Source: Cliona cf. orientalis
Taxonomy: Eukaryota > Porifera > Demospongiae > Clionaida > Clionaidae
DNA: 64,000 nt
Assembly: GCA_963930775.1 (NCBI GenBank)
Contig: OZ005705.1
Coordinates: 4,030,001-4,094,000, forward strand
Direction: 5' to 3'
This document shows, piece after piece, positions 44,701 to 56,700 of this stretch (the first letter of the stretch is position 1; the number at the start of each line of letters is the position of its first letter). The notes beneath the pieces were generated by a model. That model was not told the DNA's origin, made no database searches, and saw only the letters and a program-made list of their open reading frames with translations. Both the position numbers and the translations under genes were made by a program.

Positions 44701-47700
44701 TTGGCACTTACCCGGAAGTGAATGCTTGCCCGGGACACTACCGTATTCCATTCCCAGCTTTCAGACTAAAATTCTGGGAGTGGATCTTGAAGTAAGGCTT
44801 GCCTTGCCACACAGCGCTGTCAGCTGATTTAATTATGCCAGTTAGGCGAACTTAACTCTGTTGAGGTTATGCTATGTACATCAGCTACTACGTAATTTTG
44901 ATCCCTATCATATTCACAGCAGACTTGCGTGTACAATGTACATGTATATACATTGTATGTACCAAACACTTGCCACGGCTACTATTTAATTTCAGCCTTG
45001 TGGGAGTGCAGCTACTAATGGAGGGCAGCTTTTATTACTTTTGGAGTGACCCCTTGGTGACAATGACATGATGACTTGTTTTCAAGATTGATTTTCGAAT
45101 ATTTGCCTCGAACCATTGATAGTGCATGGCTTGCGATCGTGGCCATGCCCGCTTAATTGTGTTCGTGCATGCATGCCAGTGGCGTATACACCCACCATTT
45201 TCGCCCGTTATTGGGTGTGCATTATTAAGAATCGCCCATGCTTTTCACTCTTCACCGTACCGCTCAAAAACCATGAAAACCGTTCAGGTGAGCAGCTACT
45301 AATGAACTAGCTAGCGATTTTGAAGCTTTAATAGAGAGTTTTTATCTAGCAAAATGCTAGTAACATTATTTATTGATGTAAACTAAGGCATGTTAGCACT
45401 AATTAATTGTATGCCTCTGAGCCTAAGGGGGGTGCTCGAGCACCCTGAGCACCCCCCCTGGATACGCTAGTGCATGCGGCTACTATTTCTCTCGCAGAGC
45501 TCCATGTGCGGCTACTATTTGAGGGCGGGTACTAATCGGGGTGCGGCCTCTATTCAAATACATACGGTAGGCTAATGCATAAATAACGTGTTATGCCATT
45601 AGCTACAGTCATAGTAATATTTTCTGCTGTAGTTGTCATATCCTGTATGGGTGATTCCAAATCAGTTCAACCAAAATTTTCACATGACCCCTTCAGAATT
45701 GGACAAAACTTTGTTCATACGAAGAACTTGAGGTAACATGAATTTGAGCCTCATTCGTTATATGGCTTCCTGGATAAGCTATCCAAACATCCAAATTCTA
45801 TTTTCACTGTACCTGCTACTATTGTATTGTAACTTTCCTGTTGTTGATCATATTCTAATCTTGTAACATAAAGAATGGCTTTTCATTTGGTATCCTTTAT
45901 GGCTTCATTTAGTGAGGTGTGAGATAACCACACCTTCTCGAACTTTGACCCTTGATCCCTCAAAAACTGCTGCTTTGATTTTTTTGAAACTTTTTGTGGT
46001 TGCCTATTGGACCCTAATGGGTACAAATTTTGGTTTGGGGCTCCATTGGGATTGGGAGAGAAACACTGGGAAAAAACAGTAAAATAATTTTCATCAATCA
46101 CTGATTTCTTTAGCATACCATAGATTGAGGAAGCCTCTATTAAAATATAATAGCCAAAAGACAAGTTATAATTGACGATATAGAGGTTGAATATTGGTAA
46201 CTGCAAATTGATATAGCCAGTGAGTAATTACGAAGGATAAGTGGTGACTATTCCATCCAAGACACTGGTTAAGGTTACGGGATAGTATTCGACGCACAAT
46301 TTATATATAAATGTTTGCGCACAGACACAATTCACGTATGTTTTAATGCGGTTTAGTCGGAAACGCGAACGAACGTTGACCATGTCCAGATGTAAACAAA
46401 GTCCCAAGTTCCTGTATCAACTTTTGAAGACCAGAGACTCGAATGAACTGACTTTGCTGTCATTCACGATGGTCCATTGATTGGAGCAGGGCCAAGTATA
46501 GCGCTTTTCGAAAGCTCTAAGATGGTGAGTCGTCAGACAAGGTTTTGTCCTGGAGGGCCGCCATTAAGCGAGTCACATGGCAGCTGAGCAGTAATTTTTT
46601 ATGTTCGCTTTCTGTTCGTATAACTCGACAGAGTTCAAACGCTCTACCTGGCCCTGTAGAGACTCGTAAGCTATCGTTTCGTTTGTATATCATTGCATAG
46701 AAGCTGTTTACCTTGGCAAAACTGACGCAGAAAATTGCAAAACTTATCCACGCTTGCAGACAGACAGTGGCAGGTTTGCTTTTTGTTTTTGTGGACCATG
46801 GGGTAGGCATCAGGAGAGCTACTTACCTGTGCCTTGATTGTGCAAAGAACGTGGACAAAAACTGGAATATACATGTCATTTATTATTCATGTGAACTTTG
46901 ACCATGCGTGGGCAGAACACTATCCCGTAACCTTAAGCAGAGCTTTCTCAGTAAATAATGTACCCTTTTGTTGATGATTGAGAAGAGCTATGTCATTTGC
47001 ATGAGCTATATTGTAATTGAGATTTGATTGATGCACAGCAATAAACAGCAACAAACTATAGTATCAATGGAAAAAAAAGTTTACTCTGATACAATGTAAA
47101 ACTTTTCAGAAGCACATTAACTTCTTTCGTGATAAAGTACATACACGGCCTGTCCTTGTTCTTGTATCTTCATGAGTTAATGTTATCTATCAGTACAGTA
47201 CTAATGTCATGGGGCTCTGGATACTTAAAAGAACTAGAGGGTCCATGTGGATGAAGAAATGTTAATTTCACAAAATTATCTGCCTCAATGGCTTCTAGTA
47301 CACAAGCCAACCACCACTTTCCATCAGACAAGCATGTGACAAAGCCAGCAATTGGGAACATCATGCTTATCTAGAGTGACCCTTTCTTCCCGGGTAGTGT
47401 CAGAGGCTGGTATTGTACGAGATACCGTAAATCTGGAAAATTTCGTTGTTGAAATATTTTCGTAGTCCCTGTCGACTACGAAATTAAATATCACGAAATA
47501 TTTTCTACGTTGAAATTTTAAAGCAGCGAAATATTAGAGCGTGTGCGCATGCGCGAACGTACGTACGTAAAGCTACAGCCAGCAGTTCAGTACAGGGCGG
47601 TCCGCGTGTTCAAGAGTCGATCAACCTTGCTGCCTACCTATCTCAGTTTTGTTATCGACGGCTGCTCACTAGATTGTAGGCCTTTTCGTGATCTTCGTAA

Positions 47701-50700
47701 GTAAAAAGCATTGCTAATAAAATTTCGATGTAAAATTATTTTCGTAGGCTGAGTCGTCCTACGAAAATTTTTAAACACGAAATTTTTTATTACGAAAGTT
47801 TTATTGCACGAAAATTTCCAGATTTACAGTAAGTGAAATCGTCGCTGAAGATGTTGCTGTTCCCTTTCGTAGTCCTCCTTACTGCAATAGCCAAAGTGAG
47901 CTACTGGTACATTTGCGGTTACCCATTCGAATAGCTGGCGAGGTATCATTATCTGGCCATTGTATGGTCTTTGCAAACTAGCACATGCCGCCAATCGCTT
48001 CACTGTTCCCCCCAAACCATCACAAGCTCCCTTTCCATCGGAGGTGGCTGAAAAACGCCACTCAGCTGAAATTCCAAAATCATCTTTGTGATAGCACAAA
48101 TTGAGAAAATTTTGCTGTTTTTATATTGAGATGCTGCACCATCAGAAAATATATTATTTTTTAGGCTGCAATTCTTTATTGAGAAAACTTTTCAGGAATG
48201 CTATAAAGTATTATTAACCCTGGGCGTATGCACGACGGTTACGGTAGTTGTGTGTGTCTGTCTGTTACCACGCTAACTGCTACATACCTCGTTTGCAAGT
48301 CCAAATTGCGGCGCTATAAGGTTCCTTATGGCGTTCCAAACTCCTGATTTGTGTGGATTTTGCAGAGAATGCTTTGTTCACTAGTTTGGGCGTGTCATTT
48401 GCTGATCCTAAGCTTCTTGACTTCTCCAATCCTGGCCAGCTAACTTGCGTATAAATAGAACGCTGGGTGTGTCGCGCTACATACGGCCTAGGCCTAATAG
48501 TTATACGTGAGCTATGCTCACTGAATGCTCCCTATGGTTCGTCTAGCGAAGCGTGTGTCATTATCGAGCTTGCAATTTTCAGAGGCCTTTCTGGTGATGT
48601 TGCGTCCTTATCCAGATGTTGAAAATCAAATCATGCCTCAAATCAAGTGAAGCTGTGTCCAAAGTGTTCATTCAAATTATCAGTGTGTACCACTATTAAT
48701 GAAGTTGTTAATAATATTATTATACGATCATCTTTATAGCTACCTGCGTAGTATGTCGTTTCTATAAATCTCACAGCGCCGAGGGTTTGGCACCAGTGGT
48801 GTTCATTGAAAAAGGTAAACGGCTGTTGTGTCATGGTGTATGCAGTCTGAAATGATCACATAGCTCACATGACTTAGCTCTCCTATATCGACAAAATAGG
48901 CAACAAAAGGGTGGAATATAGCCTGAGAATTGTTCCAGTGAAACCCACGGGCAGCATCTTGGAGAATGAAAGCGTAATTTTCAGATAAATCAACAGTGAT
49001 CAAATTTCTCCTGGCTGCAGACTTGACTTACACTTTGTTATACTATATACAACGAAAAATATTTTTTGGACGATCAATTTTCTTATATACCGTACTCGCT
49101 CTAATTATTCGAACATTCTAATAGCCCGAACGGCAAGTTTAAGTAATTTATTTCCTTCCTAATTCGTCGAACATCTTGAATTTCAAATTTTCTAATCCGC
49201 TCTAAATCAACTGAACGGCCACGCGGTACGGCATGGCAGGAGCTCGAGACAACTCTTCACGTTTATCGAAGAGTGTGGCTACCACATCTTGGACAGCATA
49301 TATTAAAGAGCGGAAAGGTAACACAGACACAGACGGCGATCATTTTGCGATCGCTCCTGAGAGCACAGCGATACTGAGAACTCTAGAGCTGACAATGATA
49401 AACCTTAGCCTCGTCCCCAGGCGCCCTGATCTTTTCAACTGCACGCGAGAAAAGTGGGGGAGCCTGGTAACTTATCACGTGCATGACGTCAGGTGGAACC
49501 AACTTCCATATATGGCACAACAGCAAGTTGGCCGGCTTGAGGCACAGAATTTCTCACCGAAGTTCGAGCTTTTTGATCTGAACGTTACAATCAGCTATGA
49601 ATCAGTAAGCCAGGGAGGGCCCTTCAGTCCCTTCGCTGGGTGTCAAAAGCCGCGATTTGCATGGTAAACTCGATTGTGCCAACGTCCAAGTCAGTTCCAC
49701 CTGAGCGTGGACACAATTGAGTTACCATGCAAATCGCACTTTTTGACACATAGCGAAGATGCTGAAGCGTCTCCTCTTGCTGATTCATAGCCGATTGTAA
49801 CGTACTGATTGTAGAACTCGAACTCTCGGCTTGATCTTGGCCAACTCGCTGTTGTGCCATATATGGAAGTTGGTTCCACCTGACGTCACGCACGTGATAA
49901 GTTTTACCAGGCTCCCCCTCTTTTCTCGCGTGCAGTTGAAAAGATCGGGGCGCCTGGGGATGAGGCTAGATAAACATATAGTTGGACATCGACTGCTGTT
50001 TCTTCGTTGCTATAATAGTGCTTTCTCCATTTGCACCAGATCCATTCTATTTACACTCGAACAAACCATTGCCCGAATTTATTTACTTTCTATTTACATG
50101 CAACACCGAACGGCGATATTAATAATTATTTTTGGCCATTCGGATAATTAGAGCGAGTACGGTAGTCCGTGTCCTAACCTGGAGGGCATAAAAGATGCAC
50201 TCTCCTACAAATTCAGAGGACTCATGATTGGTCAGAATTGTTGTGCCGTGTGCACAAACAAGGTTGCCAGGGCCTAGGGGCCATAGAGATGCATTCTCGA
50301 GCTCGAGTGAGCAGCGCAAGCGCCGCGCGTTTCGACAGGCCTGCTCGGCAGGCCACTGAGCCTCGACCGAAGCGAGAGGAAATGTCTGCTCTTGGTCATG
50401 GTCTGGTGGTAGATTCGACGTTCGAGCGGAGTGAGAACGTCACCATTACACGGTGAGTTTGAGTAGCTGCTCAGTGAGGGGCGTGGTCTACTCCATAATA
50501 GCAAAGATCGGTGCTGCTTTCATCTGCGCATGCGCACTGTACTAATTAACTGGCACTCGATTGTACGTAGCATGCTGTTAGTAGTGTTCAGTCATGATTG
50601 TGACATCAAACATACTTGTGTAGAATGAAGCTTGTTCACTAGCTAACGGAAAAATACCATTCTCCTTTACAAGCTCCTTTGATTTCCTTGCCATATAATT

Positions 50701-53700
50701 TGTCACACCAAATTCCTGCTAAATCTTCCTCAAAGACCAACTTTTTGGCAAAACTGGAAGAATCTGCAACTGCTCACTCCTCTGTGTTGGCAACTGAAAC
50801 TTCTCTTTTAGCCGTTGGATTATTTCACTCGTCTGTCACCTCTCCAGGGATAACTATGTGCTTCATTACTTCTAAGATCTTTTGTACCTTTTGTCTGGAG
50901 TACTTCTTCCTGCGGGCTTTGATCTGGGAGCATGGTGTCTTGCCAAGTTCAACCAAGTACTTCTTAAGTGAGGATGCTGCTTCTGGGGAATGAACATACA
51001 GTTCATCTTCGTCAGTTTCTGGACTGGGAGAATCGGGCTCAGCGTTGAAAACTGGTGGCTCTCTGCTCAATTTCTTCCTGCAGGTATCGCAGATCTTTGA
51101 GTCAACAGAGAGTTGTGGAGCCCTCTCACACATCCATGCTGTAACAAGTCTGAGATTCTTCCTGCGACTACCCCAGGTATGTCGAAAGGATTACAACAGG
51201 ACTGAACCATATCATGAGAAATCTTTAGTAGCGAATAACAAACACTCAAAAAAGATGCTATACTCTTTTGAAAGAAGCTGCAACTATGGGCTAGGCTACT
51301 TAGCTACCAGTGGAGTTTGGAATGCCTAGAATCTAAAATGCCTAGACAAACAAGCTGCTATTAATTTCGGCTCCAGATTTTATCTTTATGTGCTATATTA
51401 CCCCAGGATTGAAAATTTTGTTATCCAGGCCAATGATATATATGTGACCCGCTCTGAGAAAAGGGACCACTTGGGATAAAATGTCATTTTCCAATAATAG
51501 CTAAAATGTGGGGAACAGTAATATTTATTTTTCTATTGTTTACTCTACCAGAAAATATAGGATTTTGGCTTCATATTGATATGCTATGGTTATAATATGT
51601 TATGGGTGCAAACAATTGCTCGAACACATACAATTAATTTTAATACAAAAAATGCGCATTTTCCAAAAAATGAGTGTACCTACCCGAGTGCATAAGAATG
51701 GTCATAACTCCACTTGTAATCTATATTTTTTCATGAAACTTGCACCATTGGATTCAGCACACACAGAGCTATCAATCCATGTAAAAAAACTCAATTTTTA
51801 TGAAATACCCCGAGTGGTCCCTTTTCTCAGAGCAGGTCACATATACTACGTACTGTGCTATGCATTAATTTTTTTTGACATTACATGTATATTAAGTGTG
51901 ACTGTTCAATGTATCCACAATGGCAGCAATGTGATATGACTGAAAATGATGTATAATATATTATCGTTCTTTCCCACTGTTTTTCTCCCAATCCCAATGG
52001 AGTCCCAAACCAAAATTTGTACCCCTTGTAGATGAGGGTCCAATAGGTAACGACAAAAATTTGGTTTTTGAGGGTATGGGTCAAAGTTCAAGAAGGCATG
52101 GTTGTCTTGTACCTCATCGAATGAAGCCATAAAAGATACCAACTGAAAGCCCGTTCTTTATGCTACTAGATGGGTGTATTTAATGAAAGAATACAACCAA
52201 CAATAGGAAAGTTACAGTGAATTTAATAGTCGTGGGTACAGCGAAAATGGAAAAAGTTTGAATGGCTTTATCAAGGAAGCCATACAATGAATAAGGCTCA
52301 AATTATGGCTGGCTTCATGTTACCTCAAGTACTTCATATGAACCGAGATTTGTCCAATTCTGAAGGGATCATGTGGAAATTTTGGTTGAACCGAATCGGA
52401 ATTACCCATATCACTAAATAGAGGATTGACAAATTTTCTCCGGGTGGAAATTTCCACGTATATGTTATGTAGAGTGCATTAGTTGCTGTAGTACTAGAAA
52501 TAAATATGTGCTATTAATTAAATACAAGTTACTCTCTATGTCTGCATAATTTAGTAGCGCACTGATTTCAATTGCGCTCATTATTATAATTGACGCCCAC
52601 CTGCATTAGTCCATGCCCACCATGTGCTATGGTGTGCAGTGCACTCAAGGGTATGCTCTCCTTGACCTCTCCTATAATCTCTGCCATTCAGAAGATCAGA
52701 CACTGTACATGTACCTGTTGCATATCTTGGAGTCAGATGCATGTAAGCTATGATAATTTCTGACAGTTCATGTAGCCTGAACTTAGTCTATTCGTTGGCA
52801 TACCTAGTACAAATTCGTAGTCCTTGTTTGAGAGGCAATCACATTCTTAAAAATTGCAAAGATTTATACCCGCAAACATTTCTAGTACTACGGTATTATC
52901 AGAGGTACAGCTACATGTATGAGCTACTAATAAAGACACCAATTTTATATTTGTATGTGAATTGCTACTTCACCTTCACCAATGTTGATCATGACTTACA
53001 GGTATGCTTATGATACTGACAAGGAAATGATGATTCTGAAGATGGTTGATCTTGTTACAGGCAATGGTCGTGGAATGATTGAGTTAGTAAAAGTTTCCTG
53101 TTTGTACTTTCTCTTTTAATAATTTTGTGTACCATACCCAGTTGGTTTGCAGTTCACTGCACTAGTATGAACAATACTAACGGTCTCATTAGTGGCGACA
53201 ACAAGGGCCACGCCTCTTACCTCATGGAAAAGTACATGAATAAGGGAGCCCTTCCTGGAAATGTAAGACCACTAGTCTATGCTGTTTAATTTGTTTGTAA
53301 TTGTACGTTTATCTTTCTCAGGGTGAGTTTGTTGCAGCATTCGCCCAGAGCAATGAAGGTGATGTATCCCCTAATACTAAGGGTGCTCACTGCCTTGATA
53401 CTGGGCTGCCCTGTGAATTTAACCACAGTACCTGTAATGGCAAGGTTGGTGTGATTTCTATTATTGCATCTCTATTGTGCATGAAATATTTCTCCTCAGA
53501 ATGAACTTTGTGTTGCATTTGGGCCTGGCCAGGACATGTTTGATAGCACAAGGATCATTGGAGAGAGACAGTACTCCTTAGGGAAGGTAAAAGACAATGA
53601 TGAGTGGTATGTGTACACCCATGATGTTGAGCGTTTGGCATACTTAATATTTGACAACCATTAAAATTTTATGCGAAATTTAATACCTTAGTGTTATTAA

Positions 53701-56700
53701 AGATAAGGACGCTTAAATTTAGCGATTTTGAAAAGAGAGCATTTAGCTACAACTTAATTTAGTGATTTTGGTTTCAAGCTATAATATAATTTATGTACGG
53801 GACTCACTCCTTCATTTGATCCGAAGAACAGAAGTGCAAGACTTAGGAAAAATGTTCATGAAGAAAAAAAATCTAAGTCTAAAGCGAGATTTGAACTCGC
53901 TGCTACGGTTCCACACACAAGAGCCCAACCACTCAGCCACCACTGTTGTCGCTGCTGGCAGTCTTAATTTTACCTATTTTAAAGATAACCCCCAGAGACT
54001 AACCCTGCTAACCATTGGCAACCCATCCCCCAATCCCCAGCCCCTCCCATTTGTACCGTCCAGTGATCACGATGGGCTGCGCCCCAATAACACAATATAT
54101 ATTCATTGATACATATACGCGTACATATGTCAAAATATGTGACCTTGTACTTCCGTTCTTCGGATTGAGTGAAAAAAGTGAGCCCCATTTACATGTACAT
54201 AATATATACATGTATATTCAACATACTTTTGATGTCTCAGAGTAGTACATGTAGATCATTCCAAATGCTCAGTGAGGTAACTTCTCAACAGATACTAGAG
54301 CCCATTGTAGAGGTCATGAAGTCACTATCTGCATTTTTCAATTTTTCAGTTAACCTTGTTTCTAATTTAACAAATTATGTCGTCACGGAAAATTTTAGCC
54401 TCATGTTAATTCAGCAAATTTGCTTCCAGTCACTAAATTCACTAAATTAAGATGTGAGCAACTCTAAGATACTTGCCAATGATAATAGGTACATGTATAT
54501 ATAATTGCACTGAGCTATGCATTAGAAGGAATAGTAATTTCACGAGGCGCAACCAAGTGAAATTTATTGTTCTAATGCATGGCATGTGCAATTATTTCCC
54601 AAAATTGCGCGAGAATTCATGTGATCACTTATTAATCATGTAGTTTAAGTATACCGACACTATTAGCCTTCATGTTGTACAGAAATAATGCGTGAATGAT
54701 TTCATAATTATACAAGTATAAAAACAATTGAATAAAATTCCACTTATTAATTGAATAAAATTGAAGATTGAAGTAGGGATGGCAGGATCAAGAAGTACAC
54801 AAACAAGAAATAATCACATCTCTGCTATACATCCCTATGCTTGCTTTTCTCAAACTATATATTATGCACCTATATATTTATACAAGTATAAAAACAATTG
54901 AATAAAATTCCACTTATTAATTGAATAAAATTGAAGAATGAAGTAGGGATGGCAGGATCAAAAAGTACACAAACAAGAAATAATCACATCTCTGCTCTAC
55001 ATCCCTATGCTTGCTTTTCTCAAACTATATATTATGCACCTATATTAATGTCGACGTGTTTGTTGAGTGCGGTATATGAGAGACATTCAGGTTGTTCCCT
55101 AGTTGTCACGATGGTTCGGGTTTATCACTTTTGATTCAATTGCATTATTACTGGTTATTTTTGCACCCCTCAAAAAGCAAGCGTAGGGATGTATAGTACA
55201 ATGTACTTGTGATTATTTCTTGTTTGTGTACTTTTTGATCCTGCCATCCCTACTTCATTCTTCAGTTTTATTCAATTGTTTTTATACTTGTTTCTGTTCT
55301 TTTTTTAATGCACTTGGTGTAATTTATCAATGCCATCTTACATGGTTTGCTCACCAATGTAATTAAGTGGAGATGGGAGGTGCCGAAGTTTGCAAAATTC
55401 GTACCCACACCCCTCATTAACTTGCATTCATGACTGTTATGATGATGAAGCAGGCTGACAAGGAAGGCTGCTTTAGGTGCCCAAGTAGCGATATTTTTCT
55501 TCTGCTTAGGGACAAAACAAAGTTCTAAGTTTTATTGTTGGCAGCAACTAGCTACCCGGCATAATTAAAATTTTGTGATCTGTACGTTACCGCTTCTTGA
55601 GCCTTGTGCTTTCGTATGATGGTATGATATCTATGATCGATCCAGCGGAGCACTGGTGCTGCACGCGCTAGTGAGTAGCTCGCCTATGCCTAGTGCCTTA
55701 CCATTCCTCGAGCCTTGCACCTTCATATTCATATCCATGATCGATCTAGAGCGCTGCTGTATGCGCTAGCAACTATAGCTAGCTAGCTCGCCTTGGCCTT
55801 GTCTAGGGCCAGGCGCTGTCACATGACTTCACCATGGTAACACATTCCGAACATGTGCATTATATCACAAAATGGCGATCGGACACATCCAATTGTTAAT
55901 GCGTTGTACACACCCATAATTACGTACATGTAACTGTCGAGATAACGCCAAACTGGCGTGTCACTGCACTGCACGCTACAAATAGAGTGGATTTACATGA
56001 AAACTAAGGTGAGAGGTCCAGGCAGTCTTGAGTTAGCCCTGGAAATGAGAAAGAAAGAAAGATAGAAAGAAAGATTGACAAATGGCCATTTTTTTGAACA
56101 TCTGGCTCTGGCATGTACAATTGATTTGATGTTAGATAGATACATGTAATTTAATTGCTGGAGATTCTGATTTTCACACTTACAAATTTCATAAAATTAT
56201 CTATTTTGAGATATTTAATTGGGTATTTGTAATGCCTGCTAAATCTAGCGGGCATGCTCCCATAGGAAAATTTTGATTTGCACGTCTTTTTAGAGTGATT
56301 CTGGTACATTCTTGGTTTACAAATAGCTATTGCACACTTATTTGTACCATTTTGTTGGATCAAAGTTCAGCTGTGACACTCCAAATAAAAACCCTGCTCA
56401 TCCAAAACACTTAAGACAGCCACATTACAGATAATTGTGTGTACAGAATCAAAGCTACATGCATAATAATGTGAACTGTGTAAATTCTATTCAAGTGTGC
56501 ACAAGTAAAATTTCTGAGGGTGCACATGTTGATAGTACGTACATAATTACTGGCTGAACCCCCCTATATTTAAATGGGAGAGGGGGGGGCTGAACCCTCC
56601 CAGCCCCCCTGATTCTTACGCCAGTGTAATTTGAACAATGATACCATTATTATACTTTGCACATGGATGAAGAGTGTTTAGTACTGGTATGTGCACAAAT

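Larger units (their letters stand above)
47170..51260 (-). pseudogene. RNase-H-like transposase-type gene, broken into four pieces
   Basis: Reading 51260 downward: (a) 51260-50825, Cys-rich N-terminus with SCCNPF, ICDTCRKKLSREP and a Lys-rich tail; (b) 49030-48800, LSENYAFILQDAARGFHWNN and YVIISDCIHHDTTAV; (c) 48160-47824, FSDGAASQYKNSK, then AEWRFSATSDGKGACDGLGG and LQRPYNGQIMIPRQLFEW; (d) 47424-47170, a GKWWLACVLEAIEADNF... LTFLHPHGPSSSFKYPEPHD segment resembling a chromo/Tudor-like fold. I recognise this order from many unnamed invertebrate and fish predicted proteins. The Asp in the LSENY block, SDG and the HGKGACDG-type block resemble a DDE/RNase-H active-site series; here HG is DG. Frameshifts and three insertions kill it. 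Enzyme activity is inferred, not shown. Confidence 0.7.
45648..52408 (-). mobile_element. Candidate autonomous DNA transposon with ~0.47-kb TIRs and an RNase-H-like gene (decayed, multiply interrupted)
   Basis: TGGGTGATTCC at 45648 and GGAATTACCCA ending at 52408 are the outer ends of about 460-470-bp inverted repeats (45648-46107 and 51937-52408), with TA just outside each. Neither repeat has its own inner terminus, so they look like two ends of one element rather than two MITEs. Between them, on the minus strand, lies a broken gene (47170-51260) with RNase-H-like signatures. Later insertions: 46269-46936, 47425-47829, family B with 49090-50162, and 51444-51840. Removing these leaves roughly 3.7-3.8 kb, a plausible autonomous element. 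The link of TIRs to gene is inference; the inverted repeats and gene fragments are seen. Confidence 0.6.

Noticed and set aside
53666..54460. Extra ceramidase exon in the first part of intron 8
   Set aside because: Exon 8 (YSLGK) continues directly into exon 9 (ALYANA) in the family alignment; the region is repeat-like.
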